Positions 1 to 9,000 of a DNA stretch of 37,520 nt are shown piece by piece. The position numbers and the translations under genes are program-made. The notes under the pieces were generated by a model. It had not been told where the DNA came from. It saw only the letters and a list, made by a program, of their open reading frames with translations, and did no database searches. The stretch is from Cytophagales bacterium (lineage in GTDB: Bacteria; Bacteroidota; Bacteroidia; Cytophagales; Cyclobacteriaceae). The stretch is from the NCBI GenBank assembly GCA_022360875.1, contig JAKSBZ010000010.1, positions 1-37,520 of the forward strand. Reading direction: 5' to 3'. Position 1 is the first letter of the stretch. Each line of letters starts with the position of its first letter.

Positions 1-228
1 GTGGAAGGAGAAATAGGAAAGATGAAAATTGAAGGCGGAAGTTACGCCGTGGGCCGGTTTGTGGTCGCGCCCGACGAATTTGAGAAGGCGTGGCAGTGGA
101 TGTTCGGGCAATGGCTGCCGGGGAGCGGCTATCAGCCGGAGGATAAAAATTGTTTTGAGGTCTACACGGAACCTAAAAAAGACGGAAAGTTCACGATTGA
201 CATTTGCATTCCCGTTCGGGTGTTGTAG
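1..228 (+). CDS. GyrI-like / effector-binding domain protein, 3' fragment
   Basis: The gene enters from outside the window, so its true start is not visible; the GTG at base 1 may simply be an internal Val codon. The readable 75 residues look like the C-terminal part of a GyrI-like small-molecule-binding domain: GRFVV, then a block with W-x-W and WLPGSGYQP, then a 'FEVY...IDICIPV' ending typical of these domains. Such domains occur alone (SbmC/GyrI type) or as the effector-binding half of AraC-family regulators; the missing N-terminus means I cannot tell which. A terminator follows within 20 bases, so it is the last gene of its transcript. Confidence 0.6.
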   Translation: MEGEIGKMKIEGGSYAVGRFVVAPDEFEKAWQWMFGQWLPGSGYQPEDKNCFEVYTEPKKDGKFTIDICIPVRVL

Positions 229-245
229 TCGGAAAAGCGTGACAA

Positions 246-279
246 AACCTGAAGTGCTGAGCTTCGGGTTTTATTTTTT
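246..279 (+). terminator. Rho-independent terminator after the GyrI-like gene
   Basis: A 9-bp stem (AACCTGAAG / CTTCGGGTT, one G-T pair) with a 7-base loop is followed by a T-rich run. It separates the GyrI-like gene from dnaX. Confidence 0.75.
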
Positions 280-321
280 CCCTGTATCAGGAATTGGCAG
301 ATTTTTACTATCTTCGTCCTG

Positions 322-2121
322 ATGGATAAGTTTATAGTTTCAGCAAGGAAATATCGTCCTACGACCTTTGAAAGCGTTGTGGGGCAACAGCATATTACAA
401 CGACGCTTAAGAACGCAATTAGCAGCAATCATTTGGCGCAGGCTTTCTTGTTTTGCGGCCCCAGAGGTGTGGGGAAAACCACAAACGCGCGGATTCTGGC
501 TAAGACTATAAACTGTACCAACCTTACTCCTGAAGTGGAGGCTTGCGACGAATGCGAGTCGTGCAGGGCTTTTAACAACAACGCTTCGTTTAACGTGCAT
601 GAGCTGGATGCCGCTTCGAACAACTCGGTGGAGGATATTCGCAACCTGGTGGACCAGGTGAGATACGCACCGCAGTCCGGCAAGTACAAGGTGTACATCA
701 TCGACGAGGTACACATGCTTTCCAACCAGGCCTTCAATGCTTTTTTGAAAACCCTGGAGGAGCCGCCTGAGTATGCTATTTTTATTCTGGCTACAACCGA
801 GAAGCACAAGATCATTCCAACTATACTATCGCGTTGTCAGATCTTCGACTTCAACCGCATACAGGTGAAGGACATAGCCGACCATTTGGCGCAGATAGCT
901 CAAAAAGAAGGTGTACAGGCCGAGGAAGAAGCATTGAGACTGATAGCTCAAAAAGCCGACGGCGCCCTTCGAGACGCCCTCTCGATTTTTGACCTGATGG
1001 TCACCTTTTCGGGAAACAGCGTTACCTACAAAGACGTCATTGGCAACCTGCATATTCTGGATTATGACTATTATTTCAGATTGACGGACTGCCTGCTGGC
1101 TGAAGAAATGAGCGAAGCGCTGCTGATTTTTGATGAAATTCTGAAAAAGGGATTTGACGGACACAACTTTGTGGCGGGACTGGCCGGCCATTTCAGAGAT
1201 TTGATGGTTTGCAAGGATGCCGCAACAGCCGGTTTGCTTGACGTGTCGGAGAATGTTCGACAGCGTTTTGCCGCGCAGGCCCAGCAGGCCAGCCTTTCCT
1301 TTTTGTTGTCTGCGCTGAATATCGCCAGCCAGTATGATTTAAATTATAAAAGCGCCAAGAACCAGCGCCTGCATGTAGAGCTGATGCTCATGAAGCTTGC
1401 TCATCTCGGCCAGGCCGTTGATTTGGTGCAAAACGGGGCGCCGGCATCCAAAAAAAAAACTGATGGCGGCAACGGCGTAAATCAAAAAAACAGCTCGGAT
1501 GCAGCTGCCGGGCAATCGGCTGTCGGACAGGCAGCACCGGAGGAAAGCAAGCCGGAAGTTGAGACGGTTCGAGGAAGAGGCACTGTGTCGTCGCACAAGC
1601 CGATTTCTGATGGAATTCGCCCAATGGCTTCAAGCAAAAAAATGCGTTCCACTGTCAAGATTCCAAGCTTTAACACGCTGATGAACGCTTCGAAAGAAGA
1701 AGAAAATGTTCAGGAAGAGCAGGCGAATTACGGTGCGGAAGAGAAAGCGAACAATCCGTTTACGTTTCAGCAACTGACACAAGTGTGGGTGGAATTTTCT
1801 AGAGAATTGGAAAAACAGGGCAATATGAGCTGGGTCGGAGTGATTAAACAACCTTTCCGCTTGGATGCCGAACGAAATCTAATTACCCTTACGCTTTCGA
1901 ATACAGTGCAGGTTGATCTGCTGGAGAATTTCAGAATGGAGCTGATGTCTTTTCTGAAAAAGAGGCTTAACAATTACAGCTTGCAGCTTGAGTCGGAAGT
2001 GGCTATTGAGAAAGTTGCCCATCGTCCGTACACTCCGAAAGAAAAATTCAATCATTTGGCGAAAAAGAAACCTGAGCTGTTAGAACTACAGAAGCGCTTG
2101 GGTTTGGATCCCGAGTTTTAA
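322..2121 (+). CDS. dnaX: DNA polymerase III subunit gamma/tau
   Basis: This is the clamp-loader ATPase, 599 residues. The N-terminal AAA+ module has the Walker A GPRGVGKT at 46-53, the zinc cysteines C65, C75, C78 and C81, the Walker B region IIDEVHML at 126-133, and the SRC sensor/arginine-finger motif at 170-172. A clamp-loader helical domain follows to about 370. Then comes a low-complexity linker (about 375-475), and a C-terminal tau-like domain that would contact the polymerase alpha subunit and helicase. The ATG at 322 gives the canonical N-terminus (the 'ARKYRP' motif within the first 15 residues). A possible -7 box (TATCTTCG, 309-316) lies almost at the start codon, so any leader is very short. 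I see no obvious slippery frameshift site, so whether a short gamma form is made is unknown. Confidence 0.97.
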   Translation: MDKFIVSARKYRPTTFESVVGQQHITTTLKNAISSNHLAQAFLFCGPRGVGKTTNARILAKTINCTNLTPEVEACDECESCRAFNNNASFNVHELDAASNNSVEDIRNLVDQVRYAPQSGKYKVYIIDEVHMLSNQAFNAFLKTLEEPPEYAIFILATTEKHKIIPTILSRCQIFDFNRIQVKDIADHLAQIAQKEGVQAEEEALRLIAQKADGALRDALSIFDLMVTFSGNSVTYKDVIGNLHILDYDYYFRLTDCLLAEEMSEALLIFDEILKKGFDGHNFVAGLAGHFRDLMVCKDAATAGLLDVSENVRQRFAAQAQQASLSFLLSALNIASQYDLNYKSAKNQRLHVELMLMKLAHLGQAVDLVQNGAPASKKKTDGGNGVNQKNSSDAAAGQSAVGQAAPEESKPEVETVRGRGTVSSHKPISDGIRPMASSKKMRSTVKIPSFNTLMNASKEEENVQEEQANYGAEEKANNPFTFQQLTQVWVEFSRELEKQGNMSWVGVIKQPFRLDAERNLITLTLSNTVQVDLLENFRMELMSFLKKRLNNYSLQLESEVAIEKVAHRPYTPKEKFNHLAKKKPELLELQKRLGLDPEF

Positions 2122-2143
2122 GCACTTCGTGCTGATTGTTTTT
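2121..2143 (+). terminator. Weak terminator-like hairpin after dnaX
   Basis: AGCAC-TTC-GTGCT forms a 5-bp stem with a 3-base loop, starting on the last base of the dnaX stop codon. It is followed by a short T run interrupted by GATTG. The stem is short, so termination would be inefficient. Confidence 0.4.
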
Positions 2144-2190
2144 TCCTAGGTGTTTATTTACTAGCGGTTTAGCTAGGATGAATGCTTGAT

Positions 2191-2198
2191 TATTTTTG
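2191..2198 (+). promoter_or_regulatory. -7 promoter box for the DUF3024 gene
   Basis: TATTTTTG fits the Bacteroidota -7 consensus TAnnTTTG exactly. I do not see a good -33 TTTG at the usual spacing. Transcription would start near 2205, downstream of the TTG at 2196. This argues that the TTG is not the start codon and supports the GTG at 2232. Confidence 0.45.
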
Positions 2199-2231
2199 CA
2201 CAGTTACTTAAGAAAAAAATATACACGCAAA

Positions 2232-2567
2232 GTGGCAAAGACAATTGATTTCACCGAAGCGCGGATTAGGCAGTACATCGAAGCTATGCGTCCGCCCGAG
2301 GAGATTCGTGATCAGTTGGATATTGCCTACACATACGAGAAAAATACTCTGGTGATTATGGAAGTGTTTCCGGGGTGGCTGGACGAATCGGTAAAAGAGC
2401 ATCTGGAGGTTGCTAAAGCGAGGTATTTCAAAACAAAAAAAATCTGGAAAATTTATTGGATGCGTGCAGGTAAAAGGTGGGAAGCTTATCATCCCATGCC
2501 GGAGGCAAATGATATTTCAGTTTTTTTTGAGGAGCTGGCAAAAGACGAGTTTGGCTTTTTCTGGTAG
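2232..2567 (+). CDS. DUF3024 family protein
   Basis: This small, probably cytoplasmic protein (111 residues from the GTG at 2232) has no signal peptide or membrane segment. It reads as a DUF3024 member: an N-terminal helix followed by RPPEEIRDQLD, then YEKNTLVIMEVFPGW, then ARYFKTKKIWKIYWMRAGKRWE, and a C-terminal EDEFGFFW-like ending (here KDEFGFFW). The family has no assigned function that I know of. The longer reading from TTG 2196 adds 12 basic residues but would begin inside the predicted -7 box, so I prefer 2232. The gene stands alone between dnaX and the GmhB-like gene, all on the same strand. Confidence 0.8.
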   Translation: MAKTIDFTEARIRQYIEAMRPPEEIRDQLDIAYTYEKNTLVIMEVFPGWLDESVKEHLEVAKARYFKTKKIWKIYWMRAGKRWEAYHPMPEANDISVFFEELAKDEFGFFW

Positions 2568-2686
2568 CTTCTGCATTTTGATGCGGTTTACTTTTCCGGT
2601 TTTTTTGCGTTGGTTTGGTTTGTGAAAAAATACTCCTGTTTGCCGTTATTCAGGTGAATGCAGGCAGGGCTTTGATTTTTTTTTTA

Positions 2687-3214
2687 ATGGAGAATAAAAA
2701 CAAATGTGTGTTCCTTGACAGGGACGGTGTGTTGAATGTGGAAAGAGGGGAATACACTTTCCGTGTAGAGGATTTTCAGGTTGAGGAAGGCGTCGGCGAA
2801 GCGCTCAGAAAGCTCAAGGAGGCGGGTTACTTGCTGATTGTGATAACCAATCAGGCCGGAATAGCCAAAGAGCTGTATTCACGAGAAGATGTGCTTGCTT
2901 GTCACGAAAAGCTTCAGAAAGAGACCGGGAATTTGATTGATGCGCTGTACTATTGTCCGCACCACCCATTGAAGACTGAGTCGCTGGCCAGGAAGCCTGA
3001 GCCGCTGATGTTTGAGCGGGCAATTGCCAAGTACGGTGTCGATCCGGAGCAATCGTGGATGGTTGGAGACAAGGAACGCGATTTGATTCCTTCGCGTTTG
3101 CTGGGGCTCCGCGGAATTCGTGTGGACTGGGACGGCGGTGAAACTATCTCCGACTATCAGGCGAAAAACCTGCTGGAAGCTTCAGAAATAATATTGAATC
3201 AACGCGAAGATTAG
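2687..3214 (+). CDS. D-glycero-manno-heptose-1,7-bisphosphate phosphatase-like HAD hydrolase (GmhB-like)
   Basis: This is a 175-residue HAD-IIIA phosphatase. DRDGVLN at 11-17 carries the nucleophile D11 and acid/base D13, TNQ is at 54-56, the catalytic lysine is in RKPEP (K103), and MVGDKERDL at 125-133 supplies the Mg ligand D128. GmhB removes the C7 phosphate of heptose bisphosphate during LPS inner-core precursor synthesis. The structural zinc site of GmhB normally has C-x-H plus a C-x-C pair just before RKP. Here C90 and H92 remain (CPHHP), but the pair is replaced by S99 and A101, so zinc binding is probably lost. The start at ATG 2687 gives the usual 'cvFLDRDG' N-terminus; the upstream reading adds 24 unrelated residues. 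Substrate assignment is by family only. Another HAD-IIIA sugar phosphatase is possible. Confidence 0.8.
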   Translation: MENKNKCVFLDRDGVLNVERGEYTFRVEDFQVEEGVGEALRKLKEAGYLLIVITNQAGIAKELYSREDVLACHEKLQKETGNLIDALYYCPHHPLKTESLARKPEPLMFERAIAKYGVDPEQSWMVGDKERDLIPSRLLGLRGIRVDWDGGETISDYQAKNLLEASEIILNQRED

Positions 3215-3271
3215 TTTGTGATTGTTAGATAGGGAATTTCGGTGCGAAGTCTTGTGTATTGAGGGAAAAAA

Positions 3272-3287
3272 TGTAACTTTTATTACA
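3272..3287. promoter_or_regulatory. Near-palindromic CRP/FNR-type site upstream of the DUF3365 gene
   Basis: TGTAACTTTTATTACA has arms TGTAA/TTACA and differs from a perfect dyad at a single pair. It matches the 16-bp palindrome at 32578-32593 in both arms (TGTAAC-N4-RTTACA). Its centre is about 45 bases before the start codon at 3325. The GTA-N8-TAC spacing is that of CRP/FNR-superfamily operators. The regulator is not in the window. Confidence 0.45.
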
Positions 3288-3324
3288 GAAACCAATAGCG
3301 TTTTTTTATTTCTTGCTAAGAAAA

Positions 3325-3921
3325 ATGAGACTTCTATCGAAAAGCATACTTCCCCTGCTTGCGTCGTTATTGCTGTTTTCGGCTTGTCATAATAAAAGAA
3401 AAAGCGCAGATGCAATCTCTGCAGAGGACAGCGTCTATATGAAAAAAGGTGATCAGGTAACCAAAATGGCGCAGGCTGTTTTGTTGAGCCGAGTTGCCAT
3501 GGCCATGAAGGAAGGAGGTCCGCCGAAAGCAATAAACGTCTGCAGTGTGGAAGCCGAAAGTTTGCTGGACAGCTTGTCAAAGGAACACGAATGCTCGATC
3601 AGCCGGATTTCCCTGAAAAACCGGAATCCGAAGGCATATCCGGCAAGCAGGCAGGAAAAGGAAGCGCTTTTGGCTTTTGATGGGCAAAGTGGCAAACAGC
3701 CCAGGCTTGTCAGAAAAGGCCATGAGCTGCAATATTTTAAACCTATATATATCGCCATGCCGGCGTGTCTCAAATGTCACGGAACAGAAGGTGCTGATAT
3801 TGAACAGGCAACCTTGCGGCTTATTAAGGAGAAATATCCGAAGGACCGGGCGCGCGGATATGAAAACGGAGATTTCCGGGGAGCTTGGAAGCTTAGTTTT
3901 CAGCTATCCCCGAAGCAATAA
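3325..3921 (+). CDS. DUF3365 (Tll0287-like) c-type haem lipoprotein
   Basis: This is a 198-residue exported protein. A lipoprotein signal ends in LLLFSAC with the lipidated Cys at 21. The body matches the DUF3365/Tll0287-like domain: helices with 'INVCSVEA', then the conserved 'SLKNRNPKAYPASRQEKEAL' block (100-115). A single covalent haem motif, CLKCHG (C148, C151, H152), follows, and the C-terminus ends in 'GYENGDFRGAWKLSF'. In the family this fold binds one c-type haem and is thought to be a redox or gas sensor or an electron carrier. The ATG at 3325 is chosen over the TTG at 3313 because it gives a standard lipoprotein signal. It is monocistronic, ends in a strong terminator, and has a CRP/FNR-like dyad upstream that also occurs beside the nap operon. 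Confidence 0.88.
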   Translation: MRLLSKSILPLLASLLLFSACHNKRKSADAISAEDSVYMKKGDQVTKMAQAVLLSRVAMAMKEGGPPKAINVCSVEAESLLDSLSKEHECSISRISLKNRNPKAYPASRQEKEALLAFDGQSGKQPRLVRKGHELQYFKPIYIAMPACLKCHGTEGADIEQATLRLIKEKYPKDRARGYENGDFRGAWKLSFQLSPKQ

Positions 3922-3952
3922 TCGAATTTTTGACCATTTGTTGGTAAAAAAG

Positions 3953-3980
3953 AAACCCGCTTCTCAAAGCTGCGGGTTTT
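3953..3980. terminator. Bidirectional terminator between the DUF3365 gene and the serine hydrolase gene
   Basis: The perfect 8-bp stem AAACCCGC/GCGGGTTT has an 11-base loop, with a T run on the plus side and an A-rich run on the other side (T-rich on the minus strand). It lies between two convergent genes and would serve both. Confidence 0.85.
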
Positions 3981-3996
3981 GATTTTGACCGGATTT

Positions 3997-5130
3997 TCAG
4001 TCAATTATTTTCATCGCCAAGTCGATGTATTGAAAAACGTCTTTTGGGTGGACGCCGATTTTTTCCTTGCTTCGTTTGTGGCCAAGCCGCACGACCACTG
4101 CGTTTTTTTCGGGAATAGCAAAAATATACTGGCCCAGTATTCCTCTGTAATACGGGATTTCCATACCGCGGTGGTTCAGAATCCAGAACTGATAGCCATA
4201 AAAGTCAACAGGTTTTCCTTTGCGAGTTAAGTACGTTGCCGGACTAATAGCTTCTTTAATGTAGTGGGCGGGCACAACTTGCTTGCCGTACCATTTGCCT
4301 TTGTTGAGCACCAGCTGTCCGAGCCGGGCAAAATCACGGGCGTTGGAGTTGAAACAGCAGTAAGCCTTTTCCATGCCTCCTTTGCGGTCGGTGCTCCAGA
4401 GCGCCGTGTTTTTGGCTCCGATTTTTTTCCAAAGCTTTTCGGAAGCGTATTTTCCTACCTTCATTCCTGTGGCTTTTTCGAGGACCATGGCCAGTACCTG
4501 CGTGTTGCCGCTGAGGTATTTGTACTCTTTGCCGGGCGTTTGGATAACTTTCAGGTTTTCGATAAGCGGGTTGATGTCGTTGCCGTAATAGGCTTTGGTG
4601 GTGATGGAGCACGGGCTGCCGTAGCTTTCGTCCCAGTTTAGTCCGGAGCTCATCGTCAGCAGGTTCCGGATGCTGAGCGAGCGGTTGGTTTCGTTTCGGT
4701 AGCTGGGGATGAAGTCGCTGGCGCGCTGGTCAACGTTTTTTATTTTATTCTCTTTTATGGCAATTCCTGTCAGCAAACTGACAATGCTTTTGGCCATAGA
4801 AAAGGAATTGGATAAAGAGCTGTCGCTGTATCCGTCCCAGTATTCTTCATAACGGATTTCACCGTTTTGGATTACCAAAAACGCAACGGGATCCAGCGCT
4901 TCAAGATCTTCGCGTTCTTTGCCTTCAATTTTGTAGCTGTTTAATGAAGGCGATATTTTCCAAGGGATATAATTTCCAGTTTCAACTTTTCGGTTGGCAA
5001 ATATCTTGTAATCATCAATGTTGGCCTTTTGGTGAATCAGTGCTTTCTGCAGGTATTCCGGGCTAAGTGCAAAGGCGGCCGATAGAGCGATAACCAGGCC
5101 CGCAAGTACATACAGTATTTTCTTTTTCAT
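3997..5130 (-). CDS. Beta-lactamase-family serine hydrolase (class C / 6-aminohexanoate-dimer hydrolase type)
   Basis: This 377-residue protein begins with a basic N-terminus and a hydrophobic segment (about 5-22), so it is exported or membrane-anchored in the periplasm. The SxxK motif is SMAK at 111-114, placing the acyl-enzyme Ser at 111. The second motif is Y205-L-S in KYLSGNTQ, where class C enzymes have YxN. The C-terminal RG-x-x-GQYIFAIPEKNAVVVRLGH block is typical of the esterase/6-aminohexanoate hydrolase branch and not of true resistance enzymes. Likely substrates are peptides, amides or esters. A role in peptidoglycan or D-amino-acid metabolism is possible but not shown. It is transcribed divergently from the pseudo-arsenate reductase gene and shares a 249-bp intergenic region with it. 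Confidence 0.88.
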   Translation of the reverse strand: MKKKILYVLAGLVIALSAAFALSPEYLQKALIHQKANIDDYKIFANRKVETGNYIPWKISPSLNSYKIEGKEREDLEALDPVAFLVIQNGEIRYEEYWDGYSDSSLSNSFSMAKSIVSLLTGIAIKENKIKNVDQRASDFIPSYRNETNRSLSIRNLLTMSSGLNWDESYGSPCSITTKAYYGNDINPLIENLKVIQTPGKEYKYLSGNTQVLAMVLEKATGMKVGKYASEKLWKKIGAKNTALWSTDRKGGMEKAYCCFNSNARDFARLGQLVLNKGKWYGKQVVPAHYIKEAISPATYLTRKGKPVDFYGYQFWILNHRGMEIPYYRGILGQYIFAIPEKNAVVVRLGHKRSKEKIGVHPKDVFQYIDLAMKIID

Positions 5131-5293
5131 TCTTTTCTTTTTATTTTTAAATCAGATGAGAGCTAAAAGGCATTCGATTTTTTTTGCAATGGATAGGCGT
5201 TTTCTTTATGCAAGGTGCATTTGCCATTTTTTTTCTTTTCGAAACAGGTGTAATTGTTGTTGGAAATACCGCTCGTCGGAGCTGATAACGCCC

Positions 5294-5301
5294 TATTTTT
5301 G
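5294..5301 (+). promoter_or_regulatory. -7 box upstream of the pseudo-arsenate reductase gene
   Basis: TATTTTTG matches TAnnTTTG. It predicts a transcript start near 5308 and a leader of about 70 bases. I find no -33 element at correct spacing, so this is tentative. Confidence 0.3.
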
Positions 5302-5379
5302 TTTTGGCTTTATCAATAGCTGTGTCGCTGCATGCATATCTAAAGTTAAATTATTTTTTTATCGTAAACAAAAGACCAT

Positions 5380-6036
5380 ATGCGCGTTTTGAAAGCCTGT
5401 GGGCTGATATTGTCAATTTTTTTATTTTCAAGTTCTACAGTATCTGTTCGTTTTTATCCGAATCTAAATCACTTTATCAATGGGCTTCGGAAGGAGTACA
5501 GTGTGTTGCCTCAGGAGAGAAAAGATTTGCTCAAACAGATTGGATTGTTTATCAAGCAAAAAAAGAAGGAAGGGAAGCCTGTCAGTTTGGTGTTTCATGA
5601 AAAAGGGAACCATCAGCTAACGCCTTTGAGCGAAGTGTGGGCCAATGCGGCAAAGGCGTACTACCGTGTTCCGGGAGTCGAGGTTTATTCGATGGGTAAA
5701 AGCAGCGAGTCTGAAGTAAAGCGGGACGCAATTCGAAGCCTGGAAAAAAGCGGTTATATTGCCTACCGGGATTCTGTGGGCAGCAGACGTTTGTTCAGGG
5801 TTTATTATGCTTTTGGGGAAAGGCCTGTGCGCGTTTATACGAAGAGCAAACTTAGAAGATCGGTGCTGGAAAGCGATGATGCAATCCATATTTTTCTTGA
5901 TGATTCGCAGTCTGATTTCGTTTTTTCCAATGCATTGCATTATCCGATCCCAGACCAGGCGTTTGGGGATATAGAGGCGGTGAACCGTCAGATTGGGCTG
6001 GAGATGATGTTTTTGTTTGCTCATTTCCGGGAGTAA
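5380..6036 (+). CDS. Exported, catalytically dead arsenate reductase / LMW protein-tyrosine-phosphatase-like protein
   Basis: This 218-residue protein has an N-terminal export signal or anchor (hydrophobic 9-23). From residue 40 it follows, block by block, the cytosolic arsenate reductase-like LMW phosphatases of Bacteroidota. An N-terminal helix (LPQERKDLLKQIGLFIKQKKKEGKPVSLVF) comes first, then an 'LSEVWANAAKAYYRVPGVEVYSMG' block equal to their 'LxQVWAxxAAxYYGIxxVxTYSGG'. 'A-IRSLEKSGY' and a C-terminal 'QIGLEMMFLFA' helix complete the match. The P-loop is destroyed: where the family has C-x5-R, this protein has E74 and L80. It has no cysteine except C7 in the signal, so the resolving cysteines of thioredoxin-coupled reductases are also absent. 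It cannot reduce arsenate or hydrolyse phosphotyrosine by the known mechanism. Its function is unknown. Confidence 0.75.
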   Translation: MRVLKACGLILSIFLFSSSTVSVRFYPNLNHFINGLRKEYSVLPQERKDLLKQIGLFIKQKKKEGKPVSLVFHEKGNHQLTPLSEVWANAAKAYYRVPGVEVYSMGKSSESEVKRDAIRSLEKSGYIAYRDSVGSRRLFRVYYAFGERPVRVYTKSKLRRSVLESDDAIHIFLDDSQSDFVFSNALHYPIPDQAFGDIEAVNRQIGLEMMFLFAHFRE

Positions 6037-6048
6037 CATGCGATGGTG

Positions 6049-9000
6049 TCAAGGGACTGAGAGTTCGGACATTTGACGAGTTTTTTCATTTTCCGTGAAC
6101 AGTCTTGGGCAAAATCCCATGACCAGGATGTCGTCAACTTGGTCCCAGCCTTTCATCCAGCATTCCAGGGCTTCGTTGATGGCAAACTCTTGCTCTTCCA
6201 TTGGGTAATCCTGCACTTGGCCAAGCAGGACTCTGAAGTGCTTGTTCATGAATTTCTTTCCTGTGTCTCCTCCAAACTGATCCTGGAAGCCGTCGGTGTA
6301 CATGTAAAAGTTGGTGGGAGTGTCGTAAGAAATCGTGTGCTTGACAAAAGGAGTGCTGTTTTTTCGGCGCTCTCCAATGGTTCTGCGTTCTCCTCTTACC
6401 AGCTTCATTTCTCCTTTTTCGAAGCGCATAAGATCGATTCGGGCTCCGGCAAATTCGATGGTGTGTTTGGTTTTATGGATGCAGCAGAGTCCGATGTCCA
6501 TGCCGTCATTGTAAGATTTGTTGTGCTGGTTCATTTTCTGTTCCAGTTTTACATACATTTTTTCCAGAATTTGGTCTACGCCTTCTACTCCTTCCACTCT
6601 GATAAGCACTTCCAGCAGGTGATGGCCAATAACGGACATAAATGCGCCGGGCACTCCGTGTCCTGTGCAGTCCGCGACAGCCACATAGTGTTTGTCACCT
6701 TGTGCGCAGTGCCAGTAAAAGTCGCCGCTCACTTCGTGCTTGGGAATGTACATTATGAACTGATCGTAAAAAACGCTTTTAAAACTTTCCAGAGAGGGTA
6801 GAAAGGCATCCTGCAAGTAGGCAGCATAGGTGAGGCTGGAAAGAATTTCTTTGTTTGAGCTGGTGATTTCGCGGTTGGCCAGTTCCAGTTTGTGTTTCTT
6901 TTTTTTGAGCAGGTAATGCTGTTCAGCAAGAACGGCTGTTTTTTTTTCGACTAGTTTTTCAAGTTTTATCTTTTCTTTTATTAGGTGTTTGCTGTGAATT
7001 TTTACTGCGAGCAATACCGATAGAGCAAAAAATATAATATAGACAATGAAGGCCGAGGGTGATAAGTAGATAGGGGGCTGGATGGAAAAACTTAGATATC
7101 TGATCGGAGATTCAATGCCGTTTTCATTCACAACTTTCAATTTTAGGGTGTAATCTCCGCTTTTGACGTTATGATAATGCAGTTGCAGGTTCTCGTCTAC
7201 CTTTTCCCACTTCCGGCTGTAGCCTTCCAGATTGGCGTATAGCTTACTTTTTCTTGGATGGTTGAAATCAGCATAGCATAGGAAAAAGGTTAAGTTGTTG
7301 TCTTCTGCGGGAAAAATGAGGTGCTCTTGGGTATTGTTTAGGGCGATTGTGTCATTTTGCGCTATTAGGGTTTTGATAGTTAGCTTATGGTGAAGATTCA
7401 GCGTGCGGAGCGGCTTTTCTGTATTGAGCAGAAACCCGGAAGTGTTGCTGAAAAGCAAGTGTTGTTTTTTTTGCAGGGAATTATAATAAAAAAAATGGTC
7501 GTTTTTTACGGAGCGAAATTCGTTTGGATGCAGAAGGGCAACCACCTGATTGTCTTTGTCGACAATTTTCATTTTTTTATCCGCGATGATTGCAAAATGA
7601 AAGGTTTGGTTGTTCTGCAGGATATGTGGCTTTGTCTGCTGTTCTGAAAGACTGGAAAATTTTTTTTGAAGAGTCAGCTTCATTTTACCGGGCAAATATT
7701 TATAAAGAGCCCTTTTATTCCAAAAGTATACTGTGTTATCTGACCAGAGTAGCTGGGAATTAGGAGCTAATTGTGAGAACAGAGCGCGTCCTTTGGAAAG
7801 TTTCAGCTTTCGGATTTTGGTGCGGGTGGGCTTCAGTTTTGCAAAATAAATATCAGAATTTTGGCTGCAAGTCCAAATTTGGATGCTGGGACCGTGTGAG
7901 ATTGCCTTGATTTTCTTCAGCGTAAAAGGCAGGAGACGGGTAACACCTAAGAACGTCCACTTTTGTTCGATTAGTTTGAAAAAACCTATCCTTCCGTCTC
8001 CGGCAGCCACCAGGAATTCTTCACCATTGTGGCTCACTTGAGTAAAGAAATTGAACTGATGAGAAGTGATTGGAAGAGACTGAACTTCCTTAGAGGAGAC
8101 AAGGTATGTTTTGTCAGCTGAGTAGATCGTTCCATAAGGGGTTTGCAACACGGCCTGGCTTGGGTACCGAATACCCACCGGCTTAAACTGCAAACGTTTG
8201 TCTGTTCGGGAGTCGGTCGAGTAAACTCCTTGGGAAGTTGATAAAAATATTTGGCCCCTTTGATTTGAGACTGCGTTTATTATACCTCGGATGCCCGCAT
8301 TATGGTCAAGCATTCCCATGCGGGTGTTTTTTTTCCAGAGCTGAAGCCCTGAGTTCTGTGTGATCCAGATATTGCCTTCGCTGTCTTCGTACAGATCGCA
8401 TACGTTGTTGCTTAGCAGTCCTTCCTTTTCTGTGAGATGTTCGAGCAGCACTCCGTCGCGGTCGAAATGAAAAAGCCCCATGTTTTCGGTGGCCAGCAGG
8501 AATGTCTGGTCTGAAAGGGCGATGCCACCGTTCAGTGAGGATTTTTTAAGTTTGTCGCGAAAGAGACAGGAAATCTCTTTGAATTTGTACTTTTCCGTGT
8601 CGATGAGGTATAGGTTTCCTTTTCTATTGACAGATAGAAAATGGGTGCTGTCCCAGTCCATCAGAGCAACCGGCGTTTGAAAGCGTTTGAATTTTTTGTT
8701 CGAAATCACTTTTTGTCTTCTGCCCTCTGAGTTGAAAAGAAACAACCCTTTTTTTAGGTCGGCTAGCCAAATTCCTTGGCTGGTTTGGAACAGCTTGTGA
8801 GGAGACGCAACTTTTTTAATATGAAAACGCTGCAGGATTCTGTTCCAAACAAAGATGTAAGGACTGTTTCTAGACAGAAAGTAAGTGAGATGATTTTTGA
8901 CAAACACATTAATGCAGTTAAACCGGTGAACGAGCGTGTCTGGAAGAAATATGGAAAGATTTTGATATTCCCACCGGTTTGTTTTATTGTTTTCTCTCAG

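Noticed and set aside
3997..5130. A beta-lactam resistance enzyme, possibly linked to the blaI/blaR1-like pair
   Set aside because: The second and third active-site motifs fit the esterase/amide-hydrolase branch, the regulatory pair is 18 kb away and no AACTA-N6-TAGTT site is seen upstream.
6073..6801. A 242-codon open frame antisense to the phosphatase domain gene
   Set aside because: It lies wholly inside a well-supported minus-strand gene with intact catalytic motifs and has no recognisable domain or promoter.
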